The position numbers were made by a program, and so were the translations under genes. From NCBI GenBank assembly GCA_014860225.1, contig JACZKE010000035.1, positions 62,001 to 126,000 on the forward strand: 64,000 nucleotides of DNA, given 5' to 3'. This DNA comes from Desulfuromonadales bacterium (GTDB lineage Bacteria > Desulfobacterota > Desulfuromonadia > Desulfuromonadales > BM103). Below the pieces are notes generated by a model. That model was not told the origin of the DNA and searched no databases. It saw only the letters and a list, made by a program, of their open reading frames with translations. Positions 25,615 to 34,408 of this stretch are shown here, piece after piece (position 1 is the first letter of the stretch; every line of letters begins with the position of its first letter).

Positions 25615-25777
25615 TCAAATATTTATATGACCGCGACTAAGGTCTCAACTTGAGTAAAGTAGATAACCAGTATAGCTTTTTCTGCATGTCAGTTTAACAC
25701 TAAGATTCTTTTCTTATGAAGGAAATCTACTAAAGGCGGTTTTAGTGGGAACAGAACCGTCCTATTGCCGTTTTACT

Positions 25778-25805
25778 TTGCATCACAGTACACTTCTGCC
25801 ATAAT
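25778..25805 (+). promoter_or_regulatory. Candidate sigma-70 promoter of the ABC-F gene
   Basis: TTGCAT and CATAAT separated by 16 bases, 30 bases before the ATG at 25835. Match to the TTGACA/TATAAT consensus is moderate. Confidence 0.4.
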
Positions 25806-25834
25806 CCTCAACTCTCTTTCAAGAAAAGACCTGT

Positions 25835-27712
25835 ATGGCTCTTATCAATCTACGCAATATCAGCCTGGCCTTCGGCGGGCCACCTCTTTTTGAGGACGTC
25901 TCCCTGCGCATTGCCAAGGGCGAGCGCATCTGCCTGCTCGGTCGCAACGGTACCGGCAAATCGACCCTGCTTAAAGTGATTTCCGGAGAAATACCACCGG
26001 ATGGTGGTGTCATCGATCGCCGGCAGGGTTTGCGTGTCGCCCGTCTGGAGCAGGACATCCCCCGCGACCTTCAAGGGACAATTTATGAATCCATTGCGCA
26101 GGGCATCGGTCCTATCGGCCAGCAACTCAGCCGTTATCACAACCTGAGCCTACGCATGGCACAAGGTGAGGCCGATCTGCAAGACGAGTTGTCGGTTGTA
26201 CAGCAGAAACTGGAGAATGATGACGGCTGGGCGCACCAGCAACGCATCGAGCAGGTTCTCTCGCGTCTCAAGCTGCCAGCCGACCTCCCGGTCGCAAGTC
26301 TCTCCGGTGGATTGAAGCGTCGCGTCCTGCTGGCCAGAGCTCTGGCCGTCGAACCCGAGATCCTCTTGCTCGATGAGCCGACTAACCACCTGGACATCGA
26401 GTCGATCATCTGGCTGGAGGAGTTCCTGCAGCGCGAGAACCTGACCCTGGTGTTTGTCACCCATGACCGGGCCTTCCTACGCAGTCTGGCAACCCGGATC
26501 GTCGAGATCGATCGTGGTCGGCTGTTCGATTTCGCCTGCGACTACGATACTTTCCTGGAACGCAAGGAAGAGCTTCTGCACGCAGAATCCCAGGAAAACA
26601 GCCGTTTCGACAAAAAAATGGCCGAAGAGGAGATCTGGATCCGTAAAGGCATCAAGGCTCGGCGTACCCGCAATGAAGGACGCGTACGCGAGCTGAAAAG
26701 GATGCGCGAAGAGCATCGCCAGCGGCGAGAACGCCTTGGCACAGCCCGCTTCAACCTGCAGGAGGCTGAAAGCAGCGGTAAGCTGGTCGCCGAAGTAAAG
26801 GAATTAACCTTCGCCTACGATGATTTACCCGTGGTCAAAAACTTTTCAACGACGGTGATGCGCGGCGACCGCATCGGTATTATCGGTCCGAACGGCGTTG
26901 GCAAAACCACCCTGCTTAAACTGCTGCTAGGCGAACTGTCGCCACAGCAGGGGAGCGTCAGGCTCGGCACCAACCTGCAGATCATTTACTTCGACCAGTT
27001 GCGCGAACAGCTGGATCCCGATTTGACCGTTCAGCAGAACCTCGCTGGAGATCAGGATACGGTGGTGATCGGTGGCAGGTCCCGCCACGTGATCGGCTAC
27101 CTGCAGGATTTCCTGTTCAGCCCCGACCGCATTCGCAGTCCGGTGCGCATCCTCTCCGGCGGTGAACGCAACCGGCTGCTGCTGGCCCGTTTGTTCACTC
27201 GCGAAGCAAATGTTCTGGTCCTTGACGAACCAACCAACGACCTTGACCTGGAGACCCTCGACCTGCTTGAAGAGCTTCTGGCTGATTTCAAGGGCACGCT
27301 ATTTCTGGTCAGTCATGACCGGGCATTTCTCAACCGCGTCGTCACCAGCACCATTGTCTTCGAGGATAATGGCCAGATCAACGAATACGTCGGTGGATAT
27401 GACGATTGGTTGCGTCAGCGACCGCAACCGGAGAGTGCACTCAAAAGCAAAGAACCGCTCAAAGAAAAACCGAAGAAAGCACGGTCGCGTAAGCTAACTT
27501 TCAAGGAGAAGCGCGAGCTGGAAGCGTTGCCGCTGCAAATCGATGCGCTGGAAACTGAAGTTGCCGGGCTGCATGCAAAGATGGCGGACCCTGCCTTTTA
27601 CAGAACAGCGGGGGAACAGGTCGCCGCGACGACAAGCCGCCTGAAAACACTCGAAGCCGAACTTGCCGAAACCTATGCCCGTTGGGAAGAGCTGGATTCT
27701 TTAAACGTTTGA
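25835..27712 (+). CDS. uup: ABC-F family ATPase, Uup type
   Basis: A 625-residue cytoplasmic protein with two ABC ATPase domains and no membrane segments. The first has Walker A GRNGTGKST (near 36) and signature SLSGG followed by LLDEPTNHLDIESIIWLE. The second has Walker A GPNGVGKTT (near 350) and LSGGERNRLLLARLF then VLDEPTNDLDLETL. A basic linker with KGIKARRTRNEGRVREL lies between them. The C-terminal 90 residues form a lysine-rich linker plus coiled coil, the feature that separates Uup from EttA. Uup-like proteins act on ribosomes or branched DNA; the exact role here is open. Confidence 0.92.
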   Translation: MALINLRNISLAFGGPPLFEDVSLRIAKGERICLLGRNGTGKSTLLKVISGEIPPDGGVIDRRQGLRVARLEQDIPRDLQGTIYESIAQGIGPIGQQLSRYHNLSLRMAQGEADLQDELSVVQQKLENDDGWAHQQRIEQVLSRLKLPADLPVASLSGGLKRRVLLARALAVEPEILLLDEPTNHLDIESIIWLEEFLQRENLTLVFVTHDRAFLRSLATRIVEIDRGRLFDFACDYDTFLERKEELLHAESQENSRFDKKMAEEEIWIRKGIKARRTRNEGRVRELKRMREEHRQRRERLGTARFNLQEAESSGKLVAEVKELTFAYDDLPVVKNFSTTVMRGDRIGIIGPNGVGKTTLLKLLLGELSPQQGSVRLGTNLQIIYFDQLREQLDPDLTVQQNLAGDQDTVVIGGRSRHVIGYLQDFLFSPDRIRSPVRILSGGERNRLLLARLFTREANVLVLDEPTNDLDLETLDLLEELLADFKGTLFLVSHDRAFLNRVVTSTIVFEDNGQINEYVGGYDDWLRQRPQPESALKSKEPLKEKPKKARSRKLTFKEKRELEALPLQIDALETEVAGLHAKMADPAFYRTAGEQVAATTSRLKTLEAELAETYARWEELDSLNV

Positions 27713-27845
27713 GCGTTACAAACGTTCACGTCTCGGACAACTTATACCTTTCAGCGGCTTTCACTTTTTATTGATTGCGTTATCATTATAGTTGCAAAAG
27801 AGTTGCCAAGTCCGTCCGGTCAAAGAGCATAGCTATGGTGACAAG

Positions 27846-28856
27846 ATGAGTATTTTGATTGTCGATGACTCGATAATTTCCAGAACTTTCATTGCCGATC
27901 TCCTTAATGAGGTCGGATACGCAGATTTGATTCTCTGCGACTCAGTTGAGGAGGCCTATCAGGAGATCGGGTTCAATGAGCCGGACAAAACGGAAACAGA
28001 CCTGGACCTGATCCTGCTGGACGTCAACCTGCCGGACAAAAGCGGGATCGATGCCTGCCGGGAACTTTCCGGGCATGAAGTCTTCTGTGATGTGCCGATC
28101 ATTATTATCAGTGGGGTTGATTATCTCGAGGGCATGGACGCAGCTTTCTCTGCAGGTGCTACTGACTACATAACAAAGCCGCCAAGTCATACGGAGCTGC
28201 TGGTCAGAGTCCGTTCTGCCCTGCGCCTGAAAACCGAAATGAATCGTCGCAAGGCCCGAGAAGAAGACCTGCTGGTTCTCAACGAACGCCTTGCTGAATT
28301 GAACCGGGAGTTGGAAAGACTGACTATTACAGACACTCTCACCAGCCTTGCGAACCGGCGCTATTTTAATGAATTTTTGAACCGTGAGTGGCTGCGCGAG
28401 CTGCGCGAGCGAAAACCATTTTCCGTGCTCATGATCGATATCGATCATTTCAAAAATTTCAACGATCACTACGGCCACCTTGAAGGAGATATCTGTTTGC
28501 AGAAAGTTGCGTGGGCGTTACAAGGCGCACTCTGTCGAGCTGGTGATATGCTGGCCCGTTACGGGGGTGAGGAGTTTGTTGCCGTTCTTCCCAATACCGA
28601 TGTGCACGGGGCAGCTGAACTGGCCGCAGCCTTTCATGCCCGCGTTCGGGAGTTGGCATTACCGCATGCTGAATCGCCGGTGTCGCCGCTTGTCACCATC
28701 AGTATTGGCATCGCCAGCGTTGTCCCCAACCAGAGTCTCTCACCCTCTCAAGTGGTCGCCATGGCTGATGGAGCCCTTTATCGGGCCAAACAGTCTGGCC
28801 GCAACCAGAGCGTGATAGCCGACCTTCCGGCAGGCGACAAGCAAACACCGGGTTAA
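27846..28856 (+). CDS. PleD-like response regulator with GGDEF diguanylate cyclase domain
   Basis: A 336-residue protein: receiver domain (residues 1-125, ILIVDDSIIS, phosphoacceptor in LILLDVNLPDKSG, lysine in TKPPSH), a coiled-coil linker (LNERLAELNRELERL), then a GGDEF domain from about 165. The active-site loop is RYGGEEF, a competent variant, and the inhibitory RxxD site (RAGD) sits exactly five residues before it, so product inhibition by cyclic di-GMP is expected. DIDHFKNFNDHYGH is intact. Start at the ATG at 27846; the longer frame has no support. No kinase is adjacent. Confidence 0.92.
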   Translation: MSILIVDDSIISRTFIADLLNEVGYADLILCDSVEEAYQEIGFNEPDKTETDLDLILLDVNLPDKSGIDACRELSGHEVFCDVPIIIISGVDYLEGMDAAFSAGATDYITKPPSHTELLVRVRSALRLKTEMNRRKAREEDLLVLNERLAELNRELERLTITDTLTSLANRRYFNEFLNREWLRELRERKPFSVLMIDIDHFKNFNDHYGHLEGDICLQKVAWALQGALCRAGDMLARYGGEEFVAVLPNTDVHGAAELAAAFHARVRELALPHAESPVSPLVTISIGIASVVPNQSLSPSQVVAMADGALYRAKQSGRNQSVIADLPAGDKQTPG

Positions 28857-28869
28857 CTGACGAATCACC

Positions 28870-29865
28870 ATGCCTGCCAATCAACCCACGTCTGCCGTTT
28901 CAGACAACCTGCGCACACTGCCCTGGAAAGAGGGTACAAAGCCCCTGATGCTGGCCCCGTTACAGGGATTGACCAACCGGGCTATGCGCGCCCTCTTCAT
29001 TGACTGGGTTCGTCCTGATACGGTTTTTACCGAGTTCATGCGGGTCAGTTCTGTCAGTCGCAAAAACCTTGCCCGCAATGATCTGAAAGAAGTCGCCAGT
29101 ACAGCCGGAGATGTCCCCCTGGTAACTCAACTGGTCGGCAACAGCAGCAAGGCCCTGGTAGCCGCTGTCCGCAAGGCGGAAGCTGCCGGTGCCCGCCACA
29201 TCAACCTCAACATGGGTTGTCCTTACGGACGCATGACCACCGGCGCAACGGGTGGTGCCATGTTGCAGCATCCGGAGATACTGGACGAGATCATCCCTGC
29301 CCTGCGTAACGCCATATCCGGGAGCTTCTCAATCAAATTGCGGGCCGGCTACGACGATCCCGAACAGATCTTTTCACTCCTGCCCCTTTTTGCAAAAGCT
29401 GAAGTTGATTTCCTGGTTCTGCACCCACGCACTGTCGTACAGAAATATGCCGGATCAGCTGACCATAGCATTACCGGACGGGTTATTCGAGAGACCACAC
29501 TGCCTGTAATCGCCAATGGCGATATCCGCAGCGCCGCCGAAGGATTGCGGATCCTTGAAACTACCGGCGCAGCCGGGCTGATGCTCGGCCGCGGTGCGAT
29601 CGCCGACCCATTGCTCTTTGAACGCTTGCGGAATCGAAACACAAAGGATCCGACAGAAACGGAGACGACAGACATGTTGCATCGTTATCTGCACGATCTT
29701 CTGATCCGTTACAGCAAACTCTTTTGCGGCGAAAGGCAAATCCTCGACAAAACCAAAAACGTCGTGGCTTTTATCGATGACCCGGCCTTTTCCAAGCTGG
29801 TCAGCAAAATGAAACGAGCCAAAAGCATCGTCACTTTGACCACCCTGATTGATGCCATCAAGTGA
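28870..29865 (+). CDS. tRNA-dihydrouridine synthase family protein
   Basis: A 331-residue FMN TIM-barrel enzyme reducing uridines in the tRNA D-loop. Family motifs: LAPLQGLTNRAMRALF near residue 27, LNMGCPYGRMTTGATGGAML near 117 with the proton-donating cysteine, IKLRAGYDD near 155, LHPRTVVQKYAGSADH near 178, and NGDIRSAAEG near 213. Which D-loop position is modified cannot be decided; the sequence is divergent from DusA and DusB, closer to DusC-like members. The next gene starts four bases after its stop. Confidence 0.88.
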   Translation: MPANQPTSAVSDNLRTLPWKEGTKPLMLAPLQGLTNRAMRALFIDWVRPDTVFTEFMRVSSVSRKNLARNDLKEVASTAGDVPLVTQLVGNSSKALVAAVRKAEAAGARHINLNMGCPYGRMTTGATGGAMLQHPEILDEIIPALRNAISGSFSIKLRAGYDDPEQIFSLLPLFAKAEVDFLVLHPRTVVQKYAGSADHSITGRVIRETTLPVIANGDIRSAAEGLRILETTGAAGLMLGRGAIADPLLFERLRNRNTKDPTETETTDMLHRYLHDLLIRYSKLFCGERQILDKTKNVVAFIDDPAFSKLVSKMKRAKSIVTLTTLIDAIK

Positions 29866-29869
29866 GCTT

Positions 29870-30094
29870 ATGAGCGAAACCCCGGTTTTTGATCACAGTG
29901 AGTTCCTCGAACTGGTTGCGGCCCGCATGCCGTTCGGCAAGTACGAAGGACGACGGATTATCGATCTGCCTGAAGATTATCTGGTCTGGTTTGCCGGTAA
30001 AGGGTTTCCGGAAGGAAAGCTGGGCAGGATGATGCAGGCTGTCTACGAGATCAAGCTCAACGGCCTCGAAGCGCTTTTTGATCCCTTGCGCTGA
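29870..30094 (+). CDS. DUF3820-family small protein
   Basis: A 74-residue protein with the compact domain MPFGKYEGRRIIDLPEDYLVWFAGKGFPEGKLGRMM, characteristic of the DUF3820 family (a family that includes a quorum-sensing-controlled virulence factor in Pseudomonas and exonuclease-associated domains). Function unknown. The ATG at 29870 is four bases after the dus stop codon, so the two are translationally close; the ORF track start inside dus is unlikely. Confidence 0.75.
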   Translation: MSETPVFDHSEFLELVAARMPFGKYEGRRIIDLPEDYLVWFAGKGFPEGKLGRMMQAVYEIKLNGLEALFDPLR

Positions 30095-30115
30095 GAGGAG
30101 GGTTGCCTCGTACGA

Positions 30116-30421
30116 CTACGTCACAGCATTGAAGTCGTAACGTCCCACACCCTGCACCAGAAGATATTTAGCTATTTCTGGTCCGGTGTTGACAACCCGG
30201 TGCACTCGTTCGACCGTGACCTCACAGCGTCCACCCGGGTGGAGATCGACGCGTTCCTGCGGGCCCTGATACTCGATGGCAATCTGTCCCTCCAGACAAA
30301 GCATCTTGTCAGTCACTTCTGAATGAAAGTGCCAGGCGGTTGCCTGTCCGGCATCGAGAGTCAGAATGCGGACACGGACATCTTCGGTCTCAAGGATGAC
30401 TTCATCTCGATTCTTCATCAT
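30116..30421 (-). CDS. Small cupin-domain protein
   Basis: A 101-residue single cupin barrel. The first metal motif is WHFHSEVTDKMLCLEG (about residues 30-45), with WHFH-x-E in the usual G(X)5HXH(X)3-4E(X)6G arrangement; the second is HPGGRCEVTVERVHRVVN (about 61-78). Substrate unknown; small cupins of this type often act as sensors or isomerases. GGGGAGG lies directly before two consecutive ATG codons, so the second (30418) may be used. It lies 24 bases after the murB stop codon and is probably co-transcribed with it. Confidence 0.78.
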   Translation of the reverse strand: MMKNRDEVILETEDVRVRILTLDAGQATAWHFHSEVTDKMLCLEGQIAIEYQGPQERVDLHPGGRCEVTVERVHRVVNTGPEIAKYLLVQGVGRYDFNAVT

Positions 30422-30444
30422 GCCTCCCCTGCCGTGTTAAAAGA

Positions 30445-31482
30445 TCAGGTCACCTGCTCCGTCTTTGAAACATTTGCCTGATGTGCCGGCATGATCTCGC
30501 CTGCGGAGTTCACATAACGGACCTCACAGCAGAGGTCAAAACCAATCCGCTCACGCACAGTGCGACGAATTAGATCAATCAAACTCAGCACATCCTTTGA
30601 TGTGGCACCGTTGCGGTTCACGATGAAGTTGGCATGTAGTGCGGAGACTTCGGCATTGCCGATACGTGTGCCTTTAAGTCCTGCATCCTCAATGAGTTTG
30701 CCGGGTGGGCCAACGCTCGCATGCATCTCACCGGTACTAAGGAAGACCGAGCCGCAATTGGGAAGCTTGCGAGGGAATTTACGACGTCGTTCACGCAAAT
30801 CGTCGAGCATCAGCTGGCGAATCCACTGCGGCGTCTGGCGTTCGCACTCTAGTTCCACTTTGACCACGACGGCACCGCCGCCCTGCAGAGCACTGTGTCG
30901 ATAGGAAAAGGCACACTGGTCACGCCTTAGCTCAAGCAGCTCTCCCTCACCATCGACGGTCCAGACCCGCCGCACGTTGTCGCCGATGCCTTTGCGTTGG
31001 CTGCCACCGTTCATCAAAACCAGGCCGCCAAGGGTTCCGGGAATGCCGATGGTATGCTCAAGACCGGTCAAACCGGCCAGCATCGCTTTACGTGCGAGAC
31101 CAGGCACCCAGGCGCCGGCTTCGGCTGTAATTCTGTTATCGTTTATGGCAATTCTGGAAAATTTGTGCCCCATCTTGAGGACAATGCCACGCAAGCCGGC
31201 GTCATCGAAAAGCAGGTTGGTTCCCTGACCGATGACAATCAACGGGATGCGGTGACTGTGGGCAAAACGGACAACAGTGGTTACCTGGTCGACAGTCCCG
31301 GGCTCAACCAGCAGGTCAGCTGGACCACCGATCTGCCAGCTGGCGTGCTCGGCGAGAGGCGCATTGCAAACCCAGCTGCCGATGTCAGCTTTCACCAGCT
31401 GACTGAGTTGCTCTGGGTATGATTGAGGAGATAACCGGGTTTTCATTGAGGCCTTATTTGAAGAATCTGTCTTACTGCTCAT
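30445..31482 (-). CDS. murB: UDP-N-acetylenolpyruvoylglucosamine reductase
   Basis: A 345-residue FAD/NADPH enzyme making UDP-N-acetylmuramic acid for peptidoglycan. Motifs: LAEHASWQIGGPADLLVEP near residue 44, VIGQGTNLLFDDAGLRGIVL near 83, GLEHTIGIPGTLGGLVLMNGG near 140, the catalytic serine in LPNCGSVF near 245, and the C-terminal LIDLIRRTVRERIGFDL. It has a 28-residue N-terminal extension. It stands apart from any mur/fts cluster in this window, in contrast to genomes where murB is beside murC; a second copy elsewhere is possible. Confidence 0.92.
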   Translation of the reverse strand: MSSKTDSSNKASMKTRLSPQSYPEQLSQLVKADIGSWVCNAPLAEHASWQIGGPADLLVEPGTVDQVTTVVRFAHSHRIPLIVIGQGTNLLFDDAGLRGIVLKMGHKFSRIAINDNRITAEAGAWVPGLARKAMLAGLTGLEHTIGIPGTLGGLVLMNGGSQRKGIGDNVRRVWTVDGEGELLELRRDQCAFSYRHSALQGGGAVVVKVELECERQTPQWIRQLMLDDLRERRRKFPRKLPNCGSVFLSTGEMHASVGPPGKLIEDAGLKGTRIGNAEVSALHANFIVNRNGATSKDVLSLIDLIRRTVRERIGFDLCCEVRYVNSAGEIMPAHQANVSKTEQVT

Positions 31483-31516
31483 CTGCAGGAGATTTTACTC
31501 GTACCGGAAAACCAAG

Positions 31517-32233
31517 TCATGCATTTTTTCGTACGGCTTGTTGTAGTGCTGCCGCTGTCGCTAACGTTGCCACGAACACCACATGACGGAGTCCACCCCG
31601 GCCGGGTCGTTCATGCCTGACGGTAAAGCCAGCCGCGCACAATCGTTTGTCGAAGCCCTCATCGTAGTTTTCCCCCCAGACAGTGAACACGCCGCCGGGC
31701 TTCAAAGCCAGACGGACATTGTCGATTGCCCGGCTGCCGTAGAGTGGATCATTACTTTTGTCGGTATGATAATGCGGCCCCTTGTAAAGGTCGAAAACAA
31801 TAGCGTCAAATTTTTTGGCCCTTGCATTGCTGGCGGTGTTGCGTACTACCTCCGCCACGTCACCAATCACAACATCAACCCGCGGATCGTTTGCGGCACC
31901 ATTGGTCAGATCTGCCAACGGACCCCGGCACCACGTTAACACGGCCGGATTGATTTCAGCTACCACCACCTCAGCCGTTGCTGGCAACGAATCCAGGACA
32001 GCGCGCAGCGTACAGGCCATTCCCAGACCGCCGACCAGAACCCTTGGCCGAGGATGGTTGTGCAGATGCTTACAGCCAAGTTGACCGAGGGCCACCTCGG
32101 AACGGTTAGCCATGCTGTTCATCAGCACCATACCACCGATGGTGATCAGGAAATCATACTCATCGCGCTGCCGAAGCTCGAGCACACCTTCATCGGTGTC
32201 GATGCTGTCAATGGTTTTCCAGGGTTTCGCCAT
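31517..32233 (-). CDS. Spermidine synthase-like methyltransferase-fold protein
   Basis: A 238-residue SAM-dependent-methyltransferase-fold protein of the spermidine-synthase-like superfamily. The nucleotide motif VLVGGLGMACTLRAVLDSL is near residue 70, EVVVAEINPAV near 93 holds the acidic ribose ligand, and FDAIVFDLYKGPHY near 145 matches the catalytic-aspartate segment. It lacks the N-terminal beta domain typical of SpeE, so polyamine synthesis is doubtful. The frame extends upstream to 32302, but that would read through the hflC terminator hairpin; the ATG at 32233 is preferred. Confidence 0.75.
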   Translation of the reverse strand: MAKPWKTIDSIDTDEGVLELRQRDEYDFLITIGGMVLMNSMANRSEVALGQLGCKHLHNHPRPRVLVGGLGMACTLRAVLDSLPATAEVVVAEINPAVLTWCRGPLADLTNGAANDPRVDVVIGDVAEVVRNTASNARAKKFDAIVFDLYKGPHYHTDKSNDPLYGSRAIDNVRLALKPGGVFTVWGENYDEGFDKRLCAAGFTVRHERPGRGGLRHVVFVATLATAAALQQAVRKNA

Positions 32234-32256
32234 GATAAAAGCCTTAGCAAGACAAA

Positions 32257-32283
32257 CGGGGATAGTCATCACGACTATCCCCG
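32257..32283 (-). terminator. Hairpin after hflC
   Basis: CGGGGATAGTC-ATCAC-GACTATCCCCG, 11-bp perfect stem, 48 bases after the hflC stop; on the minus strand it is followed by TTTGTCTT. It is probably the hflKC terminator, partly transparent to the gene that follows. Confidence 0.65.
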
Positions 32284-32330
32284 CTCTCACTTCGTTAAAC
32301 ATGGTTCAGAACAAGCGAGTCCCGAAGGTC

Positions 32331-33260
32331 TTACTGCGCCTGTTTCAGGTAGCGATAATAATCGGAGTCGGTGGAAATTACCAGCCGGCCGTTTTTCTGG
32401 ATCGACTTCTTATAGGATTCGAGAGTCCGCAGAAAGGCATAGAACTCTTTATCCCTGTTGTAGGCGTCAGCATAGATTGCGGCGGCCTCAGCATCAGCAC
32501 CACCGCGCACTTCGAGCACCTTGCGGTAGGCCTCTGAACTGATTGTCTTAAGCTCGCGCTCCATCTGGCCGAGGATATCAGCCTGCTCGCCTTCACCCTC
32601 GGAACGATACTGGGCAGCGACCTTCTTGCGCTCGTTGATCATGCGTTCGTAGACCCGGGTGCGCACCTGCTCGACGTAGTTGATGCGCTTGATCTGCACA
32701 TCGAGCAGCTCGATGCCGTAATCAGGGGTATTGGCCCGCGCCTTGTCGAGGATGCCCGCCATGATCTCTTCACGACCGATCAACTCCTCCGTGGGGACGA
32801 CCACCCCTTCTACCTCGAACTGCTCTTCGTTCTGGTCCTGGGCCTTGTAATCGCTGCCGCGAACCAGTTCCACCAGCAGGCGTCCGGAGACGGCATCGCG
32901 CACCACCGAATCAAGGATATCGTCGAGGCGGCTCAAAGCGCCGCGCTCGGTGGCAACCGTCGTGTAGAAGAGCAGCGGATCCTGGATGCGCCAGCGCGCA
33001 GTGGTATCGATCCAGATGAATCGCTTGTCCTTGGTCGGAATCTGGTTCGGCGCACCGTCCCATTTCAGGATGCGTCTCTCGAAACGTGTGACTTTCTGAA
33101 CGAACGGCATCTTGAAATGCAGGCCAGGTTGGGCAACGTCCCCTATCGGCTTGCCGAACTGCGTGATAATCGCCTGCTCCGCTTCATTAACCACGTAGAG
33201 GCCATCCATACCGATAAAAAGCACGGCTACAATGAGAATTAGGATTACGGGTGCTTTCAT
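32331..33260 (-). CDS. hflC: HflC, membrane protease modulator (SPFH/band 7)
   Basis: A 309-residue protein with one N-terminal membrane anchor (VILILIVAVLFIGMDGLYVV) and an SPFH domain (EQAIITQFGKPIGDVAQPGLHFKMPFVQ) followed by a long helical region (MINERKKVAAQYRSEGEGEQ). With HflK it forms the large membrane vault that surrounds and controls the FtsH protease. Its ATG overlaps the hflK stop (TAATG), so translation is coupled. Confidence 0.95.
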   Translation of the reverse strand: MKAPVILILIVAVLFIGMDGLYVVNEAEQAIITQFGKPIGDVAQPGLHFKMPFVQKVTRFERRILKWDGAPNQIPTKDKRFIWIDTTARWRIQDPLLFYTTVATERGALSRLDDILDSVVRDAVSGRLLVELVRGSDYKAQDQNEEQFEVEGVVVPTEELIGREEIMAGILDKARANTPDYGIELLDVQIKRINYVEQVRTRVYERMINERKKVAAQYRSEGEGEQADILGQMERELKTISSEAYRKVLEVRGGADAEAAAIYADAYNRDKEFYAFLRTLESYKKSIQKNGRLVISTDSDYYRYLKQAQ

Positions 33261-34288
33261 TATTTTACCCCTCCTTCCGGCGCCTTGCGCAGGGGAAGCA
33301 GCGGCAAGAGTCCACCACTCTTATCGTCCATGACGTAGATCTCATCCAAACGGGGCAGGACCTCTTCGAGTGTCTCCAGATAAATCCTGCTCCGGGTGAC
33401 CGACGGGGCTTTGCGATATTCGGTGAGCAGGGCCAGAAAGCGGTTGGTCTCGCCACGGGCCTTGTTGACCCGTTCGACGGCATAGCCTTCTGCCTCCTGC
33501 AAAACCTTCTTCGCCTCGCCGCGTGCGCGTGGCACCTCGCGATTGTACTGTTCGCGCGCCTGGAAGATCAGGCTCTCTTTCTGCTGCTCAGACTCGTTGA
33601 CCTCGTTGTAAGCCGCCTTGACCGGATCGGGAGGCGTCACATCTTGAAATTTAACAGTGACGATGCGCACACCGATATCATACTGGTTGAGGGTGGCCTG
33701 CAGGTTCACCTGAATATCGTTGGCCAGATTGGCACGCTCGGTGGTCAAGACCTCGGTGACGTTGGCATTGCCGATCGACCTGCGCACCATCGCCTCGGCG
33801 ATGTCACGGATGGTTTCGACCGGATCTTTGATGCGGAAGATGAATTTGTAGGGGTCGGAGACCTGAAACTGCACGATCCACTCGACGTCACTGACGTTGA
33901 GATCGCCGGTCAGGGTCAACGACTCATCCTCCAGCCCCTTCTTGGTGTAGGTGGTGCGCACGTCAGGCGTAACGGTGCGGAAGCCGAATTCCTCTTTCAA
34001 AACGCGCCCGGTCGGCACCAGGTAAATCTTGTCAACGCCGAAGGGAACTTTGAAATGCAGCCCCGGATCGACAAATTTGGAGAACTCGCCAAAACGCAAG
34101 ACCACCCCGGTCTCTTCAGTGTCCACCTCGTACATGCTGCTGTAACCACCGAAAATGACCAGAAAGATCACAATCACTATCGGCAAAATGGACTTTTGCG
34201 GTCCGAACTTGTTCTTCAGATAATCCTTGATTTCGATGACCTTCTTTTCCAGGTCCTCGCTCGAGGGACCCTTGCCCCAATCCTGCAT
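33260..34288 (-). CDS. hflK: HflK, membrane protease modulator (SPFH/band 7)
   Basis: A 342-residue partner of HflC. A short N-terminal glycine-poor tail precedes one membrane segment (ILPIVIVIFLVIFGGYSSMY, about 37-56), then the SPFH domain (EETGVVLRFGEFSKFVDPGLHFKVPF) and a long coiled region ending DKSGGLLPLLPLRKAPEGGVK. Enterobacterial HflK has a longer glycine-rich N-terminus that is missing here. First gene of the hflKC operon. Confidence 0.95.
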   Translation of the reverse strand: MQDWGKGPSSEDLEKKVIEIKDYLKNKFGPQKSILPIVIVIFLVIFGGYSSMYEVDTEETGVVLRFGEFSKFVDPGLHFKVPFGVDKIYLVPTGRVLKEEFGFRTVTPDVRTTYTKKGLEDESLTLTGDLNVSDVEWIVQFQVSDPYKFIFRIKDPVETIRDIAEAMVRRSIGNANVTEVLTTERANLANDIQVNLQATLNQYDIGVRIVTVKFQDVTPPDPVKAAYNEVNESEQQKESLIFQAREQYNREVPRARGEAKKVLQEAEGYAVERVNKARGETNRFLALLTEYRKAPSVTRSRIYLETLEEVLPRLDEIYVMDDKSGGLLPLLPLRKAPEGGVK

Positions 34289-34408
34289 TATTAGACTCCT
34301 TTGGTTATAGGAAATTCACATCTTTATACTGTGACGTCTGTCGACCAGTTCAGATGCCATGACTGAAAATTTATAGCAGGTTTATGCGACGAAATAAAGG
34401 ATATGCGG

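Larger units (their letters stand above)
25394..25834. other. Intergenic region with a CGCAAAGA-type repeat and a promoter
   Basis: 441 bases between divergent genes. It contains the palindromic repeat at 25493-25614 and a candidate sigma-70 promoter for the ABC-F gene at 25778-25805. The predicted 62-residue ORF at 25452 is translated repeat sequence and I do not accept it. Confidence 0.6.

Noticed and set aside
25452-25640. 62-residue ORF
   Set aside because: Almost entirely translated CGCAAAGA-type repeat; low-complexity product with no ribosome-binding site.
33251-34294. 347-residue open frame on the plus strand
   Set aside because: Antisense shadow of hflK.
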